A stretch of DNA of 64,000 nt, taken from NCBI GenBank assembly GCA_036320915.1, contig JAXBDG010000017.1:186001-250000 (forward strand), in the 5' to 3' direction. A program made the translations under genes and the position numbers. This DNA comes from Linnemannia elongata. Its lineage: Eukaryota > Mortierellomycota > Mortierellomycetes > Mortierellales > Mortierellaceae. The notes beneath the pieces were generated by a model. The model made no database searches and had not been told where the DNA came from. It saw only the letters and a program-made list of their open reading frames with translations. Numbering within the stretch: position 1 is the first letter of the stretch; each line of letters begins with the position of its first letter. Of this stretch, positions 1 through 12,113 are shown piece by piece.

Positions 1-34
1 TGGTGCTGATGGTGCCGTTCACTTTTGCACTTAC

Positions 35-410
35 AACCCCTGCTCCTACTCCCCGAGGACGATAATGTTGTCGACGATTTTGAGGATTTAGAGGTGACAG
101 TAGAGGTTGTGGGGGAAGGGGTTATTGGAATAGGAACAAGGGTTGCGCCACTGCTGTCGGTGGTTGTAGGACTGGCGGGAGGAGGGGTGACGGAGGTCAT
201 GGAGGGCAACGCAGGGGAAGGGGTTGGAGTGCTTGGGGCGGTGATGATGGCAGGAGGTAGATGTGGTGCATTGAGGCAGCCATCGGCCATAGTAGTTGCT
301 GCGCGTGGTTGATTGGAGGAGGAGGAGGTCAGGCATGCACCAGTAGGAGGGGCATGGTGCTTCTGGGAACCACACCCCTTTTTGGCTGTTGTCGTCAATT
401 CTGAGGTCAT
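35..410 (-). CDS. Ser/Thr/Pro-rich protein, first exon only (runs off left edge)
   Basis: The minus strand is open for 125 codons from an ATG at 410 down to a good donor (GTAAGT, intron starting at 34), so this looks like the first coding exon of a gene leaving the window. The encoded N-terminus is low-complexity, dominated by Thr, Ser and Pro, with short blocks such as SKSSKSSTTLSSS near the end. No domain is visible and I do not recognise the family. Such composition fits a disordered regulatory or cell-surface region, but that is inference. An overlapping plus-strand reading frame is judged to be a shadow. Confidence 0.4.
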
Positions 411-2445
411 CTTTTGTTGTTTTTTGTCGTTGCTTTGTTATTGTCGTTGCTGCTCGTTACTTTGGGAAGAGTCGAAGGCGAAGAAGACAAATCGGAAGAG
501 GTAGTGGAAAGAAGAGAGAGAAGGTCGGCTTGTCGGTGTAAATTGGGATGAACACAAGGTTGACGATACAATTGTTGGTTGCTGGTGCTTTAGCGGACAA
601 ATAAGGTTAGCGAAGGTGAGGAAGGGTGAACGAGAAGAGAATAGAAAAACGGCAGCTTCCTTTAAAACAACAAGCGATGCAAAGAGAGAACGAGGAAAGG
701 GCGAACATTTATTCCCACTCTGCTGTGTGTTCCTCCTCCTCCTCCTTGCGACCCCATGGTCCACGCATACTCATGTTGTTATCCTGTCCCTTCTTTCACA
801 AAATCGATCTCCCTCTGTGTTCTCTTTCGCAAAATAAGAAACAATGTCCTCTCCCTGAATGAATGGAGGGTGAAAAGGGACAACCACGAAGAGTGAGCGT
901 GCCGGATCCCTTTTTTTTTTTTTTGCAGACATGCGAAACTCGCCTCCTGGATATAAAAATAAAAAATATATAGCCAAGATCCAGTACCATCTCACCAATG
1001 CTCACTCGTTTTAGCAGAAAAAGCGAAAAACAGACAAGAGAGGCACGCTGCGGCGTATTGGAGATAGATTGATCAAGGCTAGGACAAAAGTGAGATGATA
1101 GACACATGCATATTTGTGCCATGGGTAGAAATTAAAAGAGGGAGATTTCCATGCGTAGAGTGTTGTCCCTCCTCCTCAATCATGTACGAACATGATTCAA
1201 GTAAGGAAACCAAAAAGGCAAAGTTCTTAGCCCCCCTATGGTGTTATCCCAAGCCTGGTTTACGGGTCCTTTCCCTCCTTCAATCTACGTAAGTAGAGCT
1301 ACATGAAACAAGGCCCATAAGTATCTGTGTTACTTGCCCTCACATTTCACATGGCGCACGTTCACCCCGATTTTTCGCTCTCAAAAACACCAAAGCCATT
1401 TTAGGCGAAACGGGAGAGTGAATGAAAACATGGTGCAGCCTGTTCAGTCATGGCGGAGACAGAAAGAAAGAGAGCAAGAGCACACACACAAGGGGGAACA
1501 GAAACACCTACCAATGCACGCAAGAAAGCAACTCTGTACCTTAATTGTTCTCTTTACGCACCACAAATGAGAAGAGTGCCCATTTGCTTCTGAGCGGCGA
1601 GGAAGAATGGAGCTTGGCCATGATGAGTACTCGATTGAGCCGCTCAACAATCCCCATAAACAGGAAGAATGTATGGATGGGTGTGAGGAAAAGTGGGGGA
1701 GAAGGGAGAGAGAAGGAGGGTGAGAGAACAGAAATGAGAAGTGGTGACAATAGCGAGCGAGAGAAATGAAAAACATTGGATGGGCAAATGCAGCACAACA
1801 TAGCAGCGGGAGACAAAACGCAACAGCCATTTATAAGAGCTGGCTGACAACTGACAGGCATACAAAGAGACAATATGCCATGGCATGGGGCCATTATATG
1901 TTCACCCACTGCAAGCTTTTGTAGTATACCCTACTGCGCTTGACTCTTCAACTCCAACATACACCGTCTTCTTTATATTTCGAGCATTATTCTTCTTTTT
2001 CTATGTGTTGTTTTGACCCTCGAACCAGCCACTTCTTCAACTCCGTGATCCATGTCCCATAATTCCTCTGCCCTAAATCGAACACATTTCTTGCACATCG
2101 ACGCGACCATAACTTTTTATACGCAACTTTATCCAACAGGGTAAAGCAGCGAATCATCAGTTGAAAAAATGCCTTTAACTCTCCCTTTAGGCAAAGTGAT
2201 TGATCAGTTCCATCAGTCAGTCTCATCGATGGTGATGGTAGTGGGAGTGGTCACTTGACAGCTTATCCTGCCTCAAGGCAGAGTCGGCCTTCTTTTTCTT
2301 GCCAAGTTCACCGATTCTTCGTACGTCTTTTTCGCCACCACCACCACCACCACCACCACCTCCACAACATACACAACATACACAACATACATACACATAC
2401 ACATACACTTGACTTTGACTACCCCTTTTCGTTACAGAAGAAGCC
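411..2445. other. Intergenic region, no convincing gene
   Basis: GA/CT-skewed sequence between the leftward Ser/Thr/Pro-rich gene and REC8. I see only short frames without splice or family support. The REC8 leader contains a CAC trinucleotide run (about 2337-2362) followed by ACATACACA repeats, probably promoter or 5' UTR sequence. Confidence 0.5.
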
Positions 2446-5370
2446 ATGTTCTACAGCAAGGAGATCCTCGCTAGGAAGGATACTCAGCTTGGCCTGATCT
2501 GGTATCAACACGCTCTTCTGTTGGCAACAAACATTTTTCTTGGCACGGACCTTGGTGCATGCGCTCATAAACAAAAATACATTCCTTCATTCCTTTCGCT
2601 TCTACCCAGGCTCGCTGCAACTCTTGGACCTCGGTCAGGAATCAACAAGCTGCCAAAGAAAGAAGTCAACGGCGTCAACATTGTCAAGTCTTGGTACCCT
2701 CTCCCTTCCTTTTCCTTGACGTGCCTTATTCTGCCTTCAAAAAGCGTCTATTACTGACTAAAAGTCTACGTCTTGCCTTCTCTCCTGGCTTATATTGTAG
2801 CAAGGACATCTCCCAACCCGTCGAACCCTTTGCCCTGCGCTTCTCTTCAAACTTGATGGTAGGCATCACTCGCGTCTACAGCCAGCAGTACAACTATTAT
2901 TATTGTAAGATCCCGTCCCTTCTCTCGATTGCAATTTTGCCACCAAATAGTTTACTTGTCTCGCACATTCCACTAACCCTTTATCTTTGATAGCGGATGT
3001 TAGCAACACGTGGATGAGACTGAAGCGAGACCTTGCTGCAGTACAGTCTGAAAACTTGGATATGGTGAACCCTGGCGCCAAGTATGTCCCTTTGTTCCTT
3101 TGTTAGCCTGTTGCTGATATTTTGGCTTCTGAGTCATCAAGGAGGTGGTGGGCAACGTACTAAGCACCCGCTTGTTTCTTTGTTCACAATTTTGTTAAAA
3201 GAATCGATGCGATCACCTTTGGATATGACTTGACGATTGAGCAGGATCTCTTCCGACCAGTCAACATCGTACAGAACTATGAGATCGAGGTCGCTGTAAG
3301 TTAACCCCTTTTGGTCGCAGGATAATGATAGTGTGAGTTGCCCTTTTCTCCTCCTCATCTTGCTAACTATGTCTCCACTGTTATGATGTTGTCGATGCAT
3401 AGCGCACTAGCCGTAGCAAGGAAGTTGCGGTCGAATTTGGCTGGGCGACTCAGTCTCTATTGGATGTTAGCGACACGTCCTCGGATGATATGTCCCCAGC
3501 TCCTTGTGAGTTCCCTTTGTTGTCGTCTTGCTCTCTTCGGAATGTTTGACTTTTCTACTTCTCTACAACAGCGAGGCTGACTTAGACTCCCTTTTGTTTG
3601 TGCACGAATGACTAGTGTTCCTGTTACCGATCTCGGACGAGAGAAGACGCAAGATCACCTTGGACGAACTACCAAGCATGGCAAAGGTGGCACCAGGAAC
3701 AGAGTTTGAAGCCATGAATGCGGGTTTGACAGACGACATGCTTATTGGCGAAGATGACGGGTAAGAATGATCAACATGCTTTTGAAAAAAATCGTAGATG
3801 CATTGTATGTGCTCCAGCCTAACAACTTTGATTTTTTTTGTACATAATAGGTTGTACATCGATGCAGAGGGGAATCTCAGGGCTGACATGCCAGAGCAAG
3901 GTTTCGCTATCGAGGATAATGGATTGATCTTTTCTGGATTCCCAGACACGCCAATAACGGCACGAACTCTTGGCAAGCACCCGAGAGAAGAATCTGTCCT
4001 GAGCGAACGTATTGTCCCCGAGAGCAATGACATCTTTGACGATTTGCTGCTGGATAATGCCTATCAGGATATTCCACTGGGAGTTGAGATGAACGGTGCT
4101 GGTGCTGGTACTGGCGCTGATCATTTCAAAAGGCAGAGAAGTGGCAGCAGACAACGAAAGCCTGTAGGATTGAGGTCGGACGTGGAGACGATCCTGTCGG
4201 AAGTGGAGTTGAAGGCGTTCAGGGACAACTATGTCAGTGACCAAGCAGGAATCATCCGAGACCGTGACGCAAAAGAGACTGTTGCATTGGCCAAGGCACA
4301 CATTGACAGGCTTCTTGTCCAACCACTCGGTATCGCTGGATTTGGCACAGATCTAGGTAACTTTTGGAGCACTGCAACGACCCATGCACTTGACCACGCC
4401 AGCGTGAGTCGCAGAGGGGATGCCTTGCCCATCGAGCAGCCTAGGAACACTCAAGCTGGTACTGCTCGAGGCATCCGTGAACAATCGTGGCTTCCAGGGG
4501 ATGAAGACCCTTTGTTCATGGATGAAGTACCAGATCCAGAGATGGGTCGTCGCTTGACCAACCCACCCAGCGCTGGTACGCCAGCAGGAGCGAGCACAGG
4601 TGGATTTGGGGGGCTGGACAGTTTCAGTACCAGCAGCAGAGGTGGTCCCTTGCACTGGGAAAAGGAAGCTCTTGGAAGAAGTGTTGGTGATCGCAGCGTG
4701 AGATCGAGTGACTCTGACCATCCCTGGCAAGATTTCGACGCTGCGTTTGATCCAGGTGCAGGTGGCACCCTCTTTTCACAACGTCGTCGTCGAACAGGGT
4801 CGGTGGACAGTCACTCATCAGCAGAGTCGGTGGCTATTCGAGGAGCGAGAGCTTTGGGGGCGGGCCTTGAGGGAGAGGACGACAAGACTTTGATTCGTCG
4901 ACGACGACACCAGTCCATTCTAGGACGGTCCCGAACACCTTCGCAAGATCGAGGACGACAACCTTCGCTCTTTGTGAATGTAGGTCGTGAGCAGGCAGAG
5001 GGCATTGTTGGTGGTGGTGAAGGAAGTGGAGCAACCCAGGAGAGACGTGCGTTAGAGAGAGCGACTGCTAACTTTTTGACCTACATTCGGTCGCTGCTCA
5101 AACCTCTCAACATCGCCTCATTCTCGTTTGAGGATGTTATTGCCCCTCATCACCGCAAAGACGTTGCCGCTGCCGCCTTCTACCACATTCTTGGTAAGGA
5201 GTGTTCTTCCTTGTTCTCTGTTGTCGATTGGAGAATGACTGAGTAAATAGGTGACTAATGGTCGTTTTATTTGTTGTACCGTTTGGATTGTAGCACTCTC
5301 GACTATGGGTGTGATGCGCCCAAAGCAGGAGGTCCCCTATCAGAACATACAGGTCGAGCTCATTGGATAA
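2446..5370 (+). CDS. REC8: Rec8-type alpha-kleisin, meiotic cohesin subunit
   Basis: Nine exons: 2446-2501, 2610-2693, 2801-2904, 2994-3081, 3202-3295, 3403-3505, 3616-3760, 3851-5193, 5294-5370, giving 697 aa with consistent phases. The N-terminus (MFYSKEILARKDTQLGLIW, then a block containing GITRVYSQQYNYYY) is the Rad21/Rec8 N-terminal domain that closes the SMC3 gate; the VYSQQ motif is Rec8-like rather than mitotic Rad21. The C-terminus (FYHIL, LSTMGVMRPKQE, PYQNIQVELIG) is the winged helix that binds SMC1. The middle is Ser/Gly/Arg-rich and probably carries separase and phosphorylation sites. Rec8 holds sister chromatids together in meiosis. The extended plus-strand frame beginning upstream at 3798 is only the large eighth exon read into the preceding intron. 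Confidence 0.9.
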
Positions 5371-5628
5371 ACGAGTGAAATCCAATTGGCCAAATCTTGG
5401 CTAGAATCACACCTTGGCCATTCGATATTTCGCGTATTTTTTATCAACAACCAGCGCAGTAGCTTTCTGAGGGCAATGATGTTTTGAATATGAACCCATA
5501 TACAGTACGCATAAATAATAAAATAGCAGACAGTTGCGCAAGGTCGCGTTACGTTTTCTCTCTCTTTCCCTAAGTGCTCTTCATCGGATCGTGTGTCTAT
5601 ATGTTATCTTTGTGCCCCTGAATGAGGG

Positions 5629-5663
<35 letters not shown>

Positions 5664-5808
5664 GAGTCGCTTGTTCTCACAACTCAGCCGACCAATCGCA
5701 ATGGATCTGTCAGCGAATGAGTGGCTTAGCAAAAAAACAAGAAAAAAAAAAAGAAGAAAAGTTGGCTTGATCACTTATGAATACAGTCACATCCTTGACA
5801 AGAATCAG
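5371..5808. other. Intergenic region with A32 tract upstream of IMPDH
   Basis: 3' flank of REC8 and promoter of the IMP dehydrogenase gene. It holds a 32-nt A run at 5629-5660. No gene is seen. Confidence 0.5.
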
Positions 5809-5816
5809 TATAAAAG
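5809..5816 (+). promoter_or_regulatory. TATA box of the IMPDH gene
   Basis: TATAAAAG lies 253 bp upstream of the IMPDH ATG. The pyrimidine-rich leader that follows contains a plausible 5' UTR intron (GTACGT at 5933 to a CAG-like acceptor ending 6002), which would bring the start codon closer to the cap. Confidence 0.5.
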
Positions 5817-6061
5817 GCTGCCTCTTTTTCCTTCTGTCTTTTCTGGGGTTTTTTCTTTTGGTTTTTGGTTTTGGTTTCTTTTCTCTTTTGGTTTTGGTGT
5901 TTCCTCCTCCTCTTTCTCATCACCATCTCCCCGTACGTATCCTTCCTTCCTTCCGTTCTCTCCTCCCTTCCACTCCACTCTCCCCTCCACTTTTCTGTAC
6001 AGAACCCTTGCCAGACCGCTGTCTCAAGACCCTACAAACATCCAATCCAATCCAAGCAAGA

Positions 6062-8072
6062 ATGACTGTCCAAGCCCAGTACCCCGATCCCTCCCAGGCC
6101 CTCAAGGACCTCGAAGCCGCCGGCTCCAAGAACCGTCGCGACGGCCTCTCTGCCGAGGAGCTTATGGACTCGATCACCCAGGGTGGTCTGACCTACAATG
6201 ACTTCTTGATCCTCCCCGGGTTCATCAACTTCCAGGCCCATGCCGTCCAGCTCGAGTCCAAGATCACCAAGCGCATCACCCTCAAGACCCCCTTCCTCTC
6301 GTCGCCCATGGACACTGTTACCGAGACTGATATGGCTATCGCTATGGCTGTAAGTTTACTTTATATGGTGTTACTATGCCATTTTTTTTTTTGTTTATGT
6401 TTTAATTGTATGTGGTGTGTGTGTTAGTGCATACACATACATACAGACCGTGTGAAGAGTGTGTACAACAAGGGAGAGCGTATTATGTCTTCTTTCCCCG
6501 CAAATTTCTTTTTCGGGCAAGATGACTGTTGGGAGAGGGTGGTGTGAGAGAATGAATGGTTGGGAGGTGTGTCCCAAAGCAAACCTTATTGTTGGTTGCT
6601 TATCGTCTGAGTTAAACTAACCCTCTCTCTTTTCTTCTTTCCTCTTCCATTTCAAAAACAGTTGCTCGGAGGAATCGGTATCATCCACCACAACTGCACC
6701 CCCGAGCAGCAGGCCGAGATGGTCCGCAAGGTCAAGAAGTTCGAGAACGGCTTCATCACTGACCCCATCTGCCTCACCGAGAACCACACCGTCGCCGATG
6801 TCCTCGCCATCAAGTCCAAGTTTGGCTTCTGCGGCATCCCCATCACCGGTTCGTTGCTTCTCCTTTTCTATAATGCGTCTGTCAAGTCTCTTTCTTTTCT
6901 CTCAACCAATTCCAGCTGACACTAACCCAAACCGCGTTTGTCTATTTAAAACAACAGAGAACGGAAAGCTCGGATCCAAGTTGGTTGGTATTGTCACTGC
7001 CCGTGACATCCAGTTCGTCAACGACCACTCGACCACCTTGAAGTCCTGCATGACCACTGACTTGGTCATTGCCCAGGAGGGTGTCACTCTGGAGGAGGCC
7101 AACAAGATCCTTTGCGAGTCCAAGAAGGGCAAGCTCCCCGTCGTCAATGCCAACGGTGAGCTTTGCTCCCTCCTCGCCCGCTCGGATCTCCTCAAGAACC
7201 AGAACTTCCCTCTTGCCAGCAAGGCCCCCAAGTCCAAGCAGTTGCTCTGCGGTGCTGCCATTGGTACCCGCCCCGATGACCGCGACCGTCTTGGTCTCCT
7301 TGTCGCCGCTGGATTGGACGTCGTTGTCTTGGACTCTTCCCAGGGTAACTCCTCCTTCCAGATCGAGATGGTCCAGTGGATCAAGGCCACTTACCCCGAG
7401 ATCGATGTCATTGCCGGAAACGTTGTCGTCTGGGAGCAGGCTGCTCGCTTGATCGCTGCCGGTGCTGACGGCCTTCGTGTCGGTATGGGTTCTGGCTCCA
7501 TTTGCATCACTCAGGAGGTTATGGCCTGCGGTCGTCCTCAGGGAACTGCCGTCTACAAGGTTGCCCAGTTTGCTGCCAAGTACGGTGTCCCCGTTATTGC
7601 CGATGGCGGTATCGGAAACATTGGTCACATCACCAAGGCCTTGGCTTTGGGTGCCTCTGGTGTCATGATGGGCGGTCTCCTCGCCGGTACCACCGAGTCT
7701 CCCGGTGAGTACTTCTACTTGGACGGCCAGCGCCTCAAGAAGTACCGTGGTATGGGATCTCTCGATGCCATGGAGAAGGCCGGTGATGGTGGAAACGGAT
7801 CGACCAAGCGTTACTACTCCGAGTCGGACTCTGTCAAGGTCGCCCAGGGTGTTTCTGGATCGGTCGTCGACAAGGGTTCGATCAAGAAGTTTGTCCCTTA
7901 CCTCTACACTGGTCTCCAGCACTCTCTCCAGGATATCGGTGTTGACTCTATCGATGCCATGAAGCAGGGTATGCGCGACGGCTCCGTCCGCTTTGAGCGC
8001 CGCACTGCTGCTGCCCAGGCCGAGGGTGGTGTCCACTCTCTCCACAGCTACACCAAGCGTCTCTTCTCATAG
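6062..8072 (+). CDS. IMD/guaB: Inosine-5'-monophosphate dehydrogenase
   Basis: Three exons, 6062-6349, 6662-6848 and 6958-8072, encode 529 aa, the usual length for eukaryotic IMPDH. It oxidises IMP to XMP with NAD+, the committing step of guanine nucleotide synthesis in the cytosol. The N-terminus has [13 protein letters not shown]; two CBS motifs follow (around GFCGIPIT and [14 protein letters not shown]); the barrel has the catalytic loop GSGSICITQ with Cys about residue 341, then the phosphate-binding DGGIGNIGH and [13 protein letters not shown], and the flap [10 protein letters not shown]. The C-terminal quarter is intact. Codon use is strongly C-ending, as expected of a highly expressed gene. 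The start follows from the conserved N-terminus. Confidence 0.97.
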
Positions 8073-8330
8073 ATTACTTTTATGAGCGAGTAGCTATCAT
8101 TTCTTTATATCATTTTCATTCATTCATTGTACAATTCTCACACCCACACATCCGCACTCTCATTCACACTCATTTTTTCATAAATAAAAAACACAAACGT
8201 ACGGCCAGACTGGCCTATTATTATTAATCTATTATTTCTGTTCCCTTTTTGTATGTTATGTTATGGCTATAATGTTGATTTTGTCTCCTTCCTCGCTCTC
8301 TCTCTCACACACTCTCATCCTATCACGTTT

Positions 8331-8674
8331 TTAAGAGCTGCAACTGCGGAGGCAGTTATCTCGTTGCTGATCGCATATAGATTGGGTGTTGATGCACTTG
8401 TAGTAGTCCGACATGCAGGCGGATTGGCAGGGAGGTGTTGGAGGTGGTGGCGATCTTGGGGGCGTTGTCGCAGCTAATTGAGCGGATTGATGAAAAGTGG
8501 AGGATAAGAAGGGTGGTGGAAGGGTGTATGAGGGTGAGTGGAATGTGGGAGGGGCTGCTGTTGTTCTGTAATAGTCGATTGAGTGTTTTGTTTACTGAAG
8601 AAAGAGAAGGACGTACCAGAGAAGAGGGGAAGGAGGACAAAAAGTCCTGCGATCAAGAAAAAGGTTTGCTTCAT
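8331..8674 (-). CDS. Small secreted cysteine-rich protein (66 aa)
   Basis: Two exons, 8617-8674 and 8331-8473, joined by GTACGT...AATTAG with matching phase, encode 66 aa. Residues 1-19 (MKQTFFLIAGLFVLLPLFS) are a textbook signal peptide. A Pro-rich linker of about 15 residues follows, then a compact domain with six cysteines in a symmetric C-x3-C-x6-C-x6-C-x6-C-x3-C pattern ending at the stop. Even spacing suggests a disulphide-stapled helical hairpin (inference). No family is recognised. It lies tail-to-tail with IMPDH. Each exon is too short to stand out as an open frame. Secreted peptide or effector-like role is only a hypothesis. Confidence 0.6.
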
Positions 8675-9826
8675 GGTTGGAATAAGATCGGGGGTATGAA
8701 ATGGATCCTGAAAGTGAGAGAGGCAGGAAAACGGGGTATGGTCCTCACTTGAGAAAGAAAGAAAGAAGTAATGAAGGATAAGTGAAGGAAAAGAAAAAAG
8801 AAAGGGCTTGTGACGGTGAGGGTGTTTTTTTTAAGAAGGAAAGAAGAAAAGAGAGATGGGAAGAGTGTGGTGAATACAACGAAATCGGGGCATTGGAAGT
8901 CGGAGGAAGAGACAGAGGGAGGGATCGCTATGCATTTGCATGTGCACTATCTACTGCATGGTGTCATGGTGCAACAGACAGAAAGCAGCAGTGTCTTGTC
9001 AACGGAAAAAGGTATCGGAGAGAAAGGATGGATGGATTCAAGCACCTACCAACAAATAAGCAAATCTTTAATAAGGACAGAAGGAAGTGTGTGTTGAATT
9101 GGTCCAAACACGCAGAGAAGGGCCTTTAGATTGCGGAAAGAGGACAAGGGAATAGGATTTCCAATTGACACTGAGAGGGACAAGATAAACACCATGAGGG
9201 AGAAGGAGACATATACATATGTTCTTCAATTGAGGGAGACAAACGGATGATTGGAGAGTGGACGCGGACAATGGCAAAGAAGGAGGAATGGCCTCCAAAG
9301 TCTTGCTAAGAGCCTGTGCGTTCTATCGAAGGATGTGATCATAATGATCATGACCGTCAGAAAGAACGAAAAGGAGCCGTTTGTTGTAGATCGCTCTCTT
9401 GGTTACTGGATATGACGCGCCTTACTTGATGGAGTCGTGCAAATTGATAGCTTATTCCGATCGACAGACTTGACAGCACCATTTTTTGCGTGAGGTGTGT
9501 CTCTATTGATTGTGGACACCTGTTTTTGCTATGGTTCTTGTTTTCATAGAGAAATTGGGCTTTGTTTGACCATTACATGGTTTCGATCGCCAGTCCTTTC
9601 TTTCTGCCAGCAGCGTCCACAACAAAGTCGCGCGACAGGGCCACCCACCTACGCGAAAAATGTCGTTTAATGAGTGCGTGTCACGTGCGGCAAATCGTCT
9701 TCTACCTCGGGGATAAGCCACCGCACGAGAGTGAGAGAAGAGAGGTTCGTTTGATTGCGAACACAGTTAATAACTCCACATCTCACCAACAACCAATCAC
9801 TCACACAACACCTCATCGTCAGGAAC
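8675..9826. other. Divergent intergenic region between the small secreted protein gene and PRP19
   Basis: Purine-rich on the plus strand near 8700-9120, then mixed sequence. It should hold the promoters of the leftward small secreted protein gene and the rightward PRP19. No coding exon is supported. Confidence 0.5.
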
Positions 9827-11881
9827 ATGTTTTGCGCAAGTAAGTCGACTTCCAAGGATACCAATCAAACATCGTTCCATTTCACGGCATGCAAGGAAGG
9901 AAAGGCGTGACTATTCTGCACCGAGAACAAACAGCAATCAAACAAGAAGGCTGATGCGAATCGCGTTGATCTAATCAGCTACAACAACAACAACAACTGT
10001 TGCTAATTCCCAACCATTCATCGCTTGAACAAACAATCCTTAGTTTCTGGTGAGGCTCCCGAGCACCCCGTGGTGTCCAAGAAGAGTGGCCAGGTCTATG
10101 AACGTCGCCTAATCGTCAAGTATATCGAGGACAATGGAAAGGATCCCGTCTCTGGCGAGGATCTCTCTGTCGACGATCTCCTGGATATCAAGTCCAGTAA
10201 GTCCTTGTCTCTTTGTTCAAGCGCTTCCAATGCCATTCAGGAAGGAGAGAAAAGGCTGTCTATTGAAACATAGCTACTGCTGCTTTCTTGAATTAACGCA
10301 AAGGATAAAATGTATCATTTATCTACTTAGCCCCCGGCACTGTCAAGCCTCGCCCTCCAGCCATGACCTCGATCCCTTCGATCCTCTCAGTGCTCCAAAA
10401 CGAGTGGGACTCTATCATGTTGGAAACCTTCACAATGAAGCAGCAGTATCAGCAGGTCCGTCAGGAGTTGAGCCATGCCCTCTACCAGCACGATGCTGCC
10501 TGCAGAGTCATTGCCCGTCTCATGAAGGAGCGCGATGCCGCCCGCGAGTACGTTTTTTTCGGATTAGTTGTATATTTGAAGTTAAAATCTGGACACTTTT
10601 CTCCGTTGGCATGGACTTTGAAGCGCTAATCGTTTATTTCAATTGCGTTACATGTACCATAGGGCCCTCGCCAACGTCGAGGCACATATTGGAACCAAGG
10701 CCGCTTCGACGGAGAGCACTGGAGATGTGACGATGGACGATGCTACATCAACAGGATTATCGGCAGAGATCCGCGAGAAGCTGGAGGCGACCACGGCTGT
10801 GTTGTCTAAGACCAGGAAGCGTAAGCCCAACACGACTGCAGAGGCTATTCAGACTTACACTCAACGCAAGGTCTTCCCAGGATTGCACGCTGCTCGCTCA
10901 CCGGGCATCTCTGCCTTGGATCTGGATGCCAAGAACGGATTGGTGTTGACGGGAGGCAATGACAAGAACGCCTTGGTCTTTAGTCAGTCGGAGGAGAAGG
11001 TTGTCGCCACCTTGAAGGGACACTCCAAGAAGATTACACATGTTTCATGGGCAGGACGCTCGGAGGAGGCTGGACAGGATATGGCCCTCACGGCATCAGC
11101 CGATCAGACGGTCAAGATCTGGACTGCTGGAGACAAGGCCTACGGCTACTCTGCTGCTCACACTCTGTCGGGTCACTCGGCGGAAGTCACTGGTTTGTGT
11201 GTGCACCCCACCAAGGATTATGCTGCTACTGCTTCTATGGACTCGACCTGGGCCTTCCACGATTTGGAGACTGGATCAACCCTGATGACAGCTCGCTCGG
11301 ATCAAGTCTCGAACGGATACTCGTCGGCGGCCTTCCACCCCGATGGTCTGTTGTTTGGTACTGGTACGACTGACTCTGCAGTCAAGATCTGGGATGTCCG
11401 TACAAAGGATGCTGTTGCCTCGTTCGAGGGTCACACTGGAGCTGTCAAGACCATGACCTTCAGTGAGAACGGATATTTGATGGCTGCTGCTGGCGAGAAC
11501 AACGAGGTTAGCATCTGGAACTTGAGGACATTGGAGGTCATCCAGAAGCTCAAGGTTGCTGACCAGGGCGTCATCAATGCTTTGGCCTGGGACCAGTCTG
11601 GAACATACCTCGGTGTCGGAGGAACTGACATTCGGTAAGCTCATCAACTTGTTTTAGAACTGATTTTGTTTTGTCGCGCTGTATGTTTTGTTTACTAATT
11701 CATATGTGGTCATTTGCCATTTCTGGTCAACAGCATCTTCAAGGTCAAGACGTGGCAAGAGCTCGCCAACCTTACGGATAACACTGCCGAGATTACAAGT
11801 TTGAAGTTTGGACCCTTGGGTGACTACCTCGTTGCCGGTGGATTGGATCGCAGCCTTCGTGTCTTTGGCGTTGCCGAGTAA
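9827..11881 (+). CDS. PRP19: Pre-mRNA-processing factor Prp19 (U-box E3 ligase, WD40)
   Basis: Five exons, 9827-9839, 10044-10196, 10331-10547, 10663-11634 and 11734-11881, give 500 aa, the normal family length. The first exon is only 13 nt (MFCA plus one base), followed by [16 protein letters not shown]. Residues 1-70 are the U-box ([17 protein letters not shown]). A coiled coil includes the near-invariant [16 protein letters not shown]. The C-terminal half is a seven-bladed WD40 propeller (for example [20 protein letters not shown] and [10 protein letters not shown]). Prp19 is the core of the NineTeen complex that ubiquitinates spliceosome components in the nucleus. It converges on the CstF-64 gene with 232 bp between stop codons. 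Confidence 0.96.
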
Positions 11882-12113
11882 ATCAGAGGAGGAGGGAGCT
11901 GTATATGACGTTAAAAACAAAAAGGAGCGAGACGGGTGCTATTTGAGGCTCCTTGCTATGGAATGAGCCTGACGAAATAAACAACATATGAACCGGCAAC
12001 CGTGCCTGTAAAAAGCCAAAGAAACGTTTGTGTGCTGTTTTTTCTGTTTTATTTAGAGTTGCAGTGTCTACATGGACCAGCAAAAGTAAGGAAGCATGCT
12101 CCGTGATTGTTTT

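Noticed and set aside
1987..2226. 79-codon minus-strand frame with ordinary composition upstream of REC8
   Set aside because: No recognisable domain, no splice context, and it lies in the REC8 promoter region; could be chance.
2337..2362. His-codon-like CAC repeat read as protein
   Set aside because: Simple trinucleotide repeat in the REC8 leader; no gene context.
3506..3615. Alternative REC8 acceptor at 3569 (CTACAACAG)
   Set aside because: It would lead to an in-frame TAG within five codons; the acceptor before 3616 continues the protein.
6942..8045. 367-codon minus-strand open frame opposite IMPDH
   Set aside because: Antisense shadow of a highly codon-biased gene; no family features.
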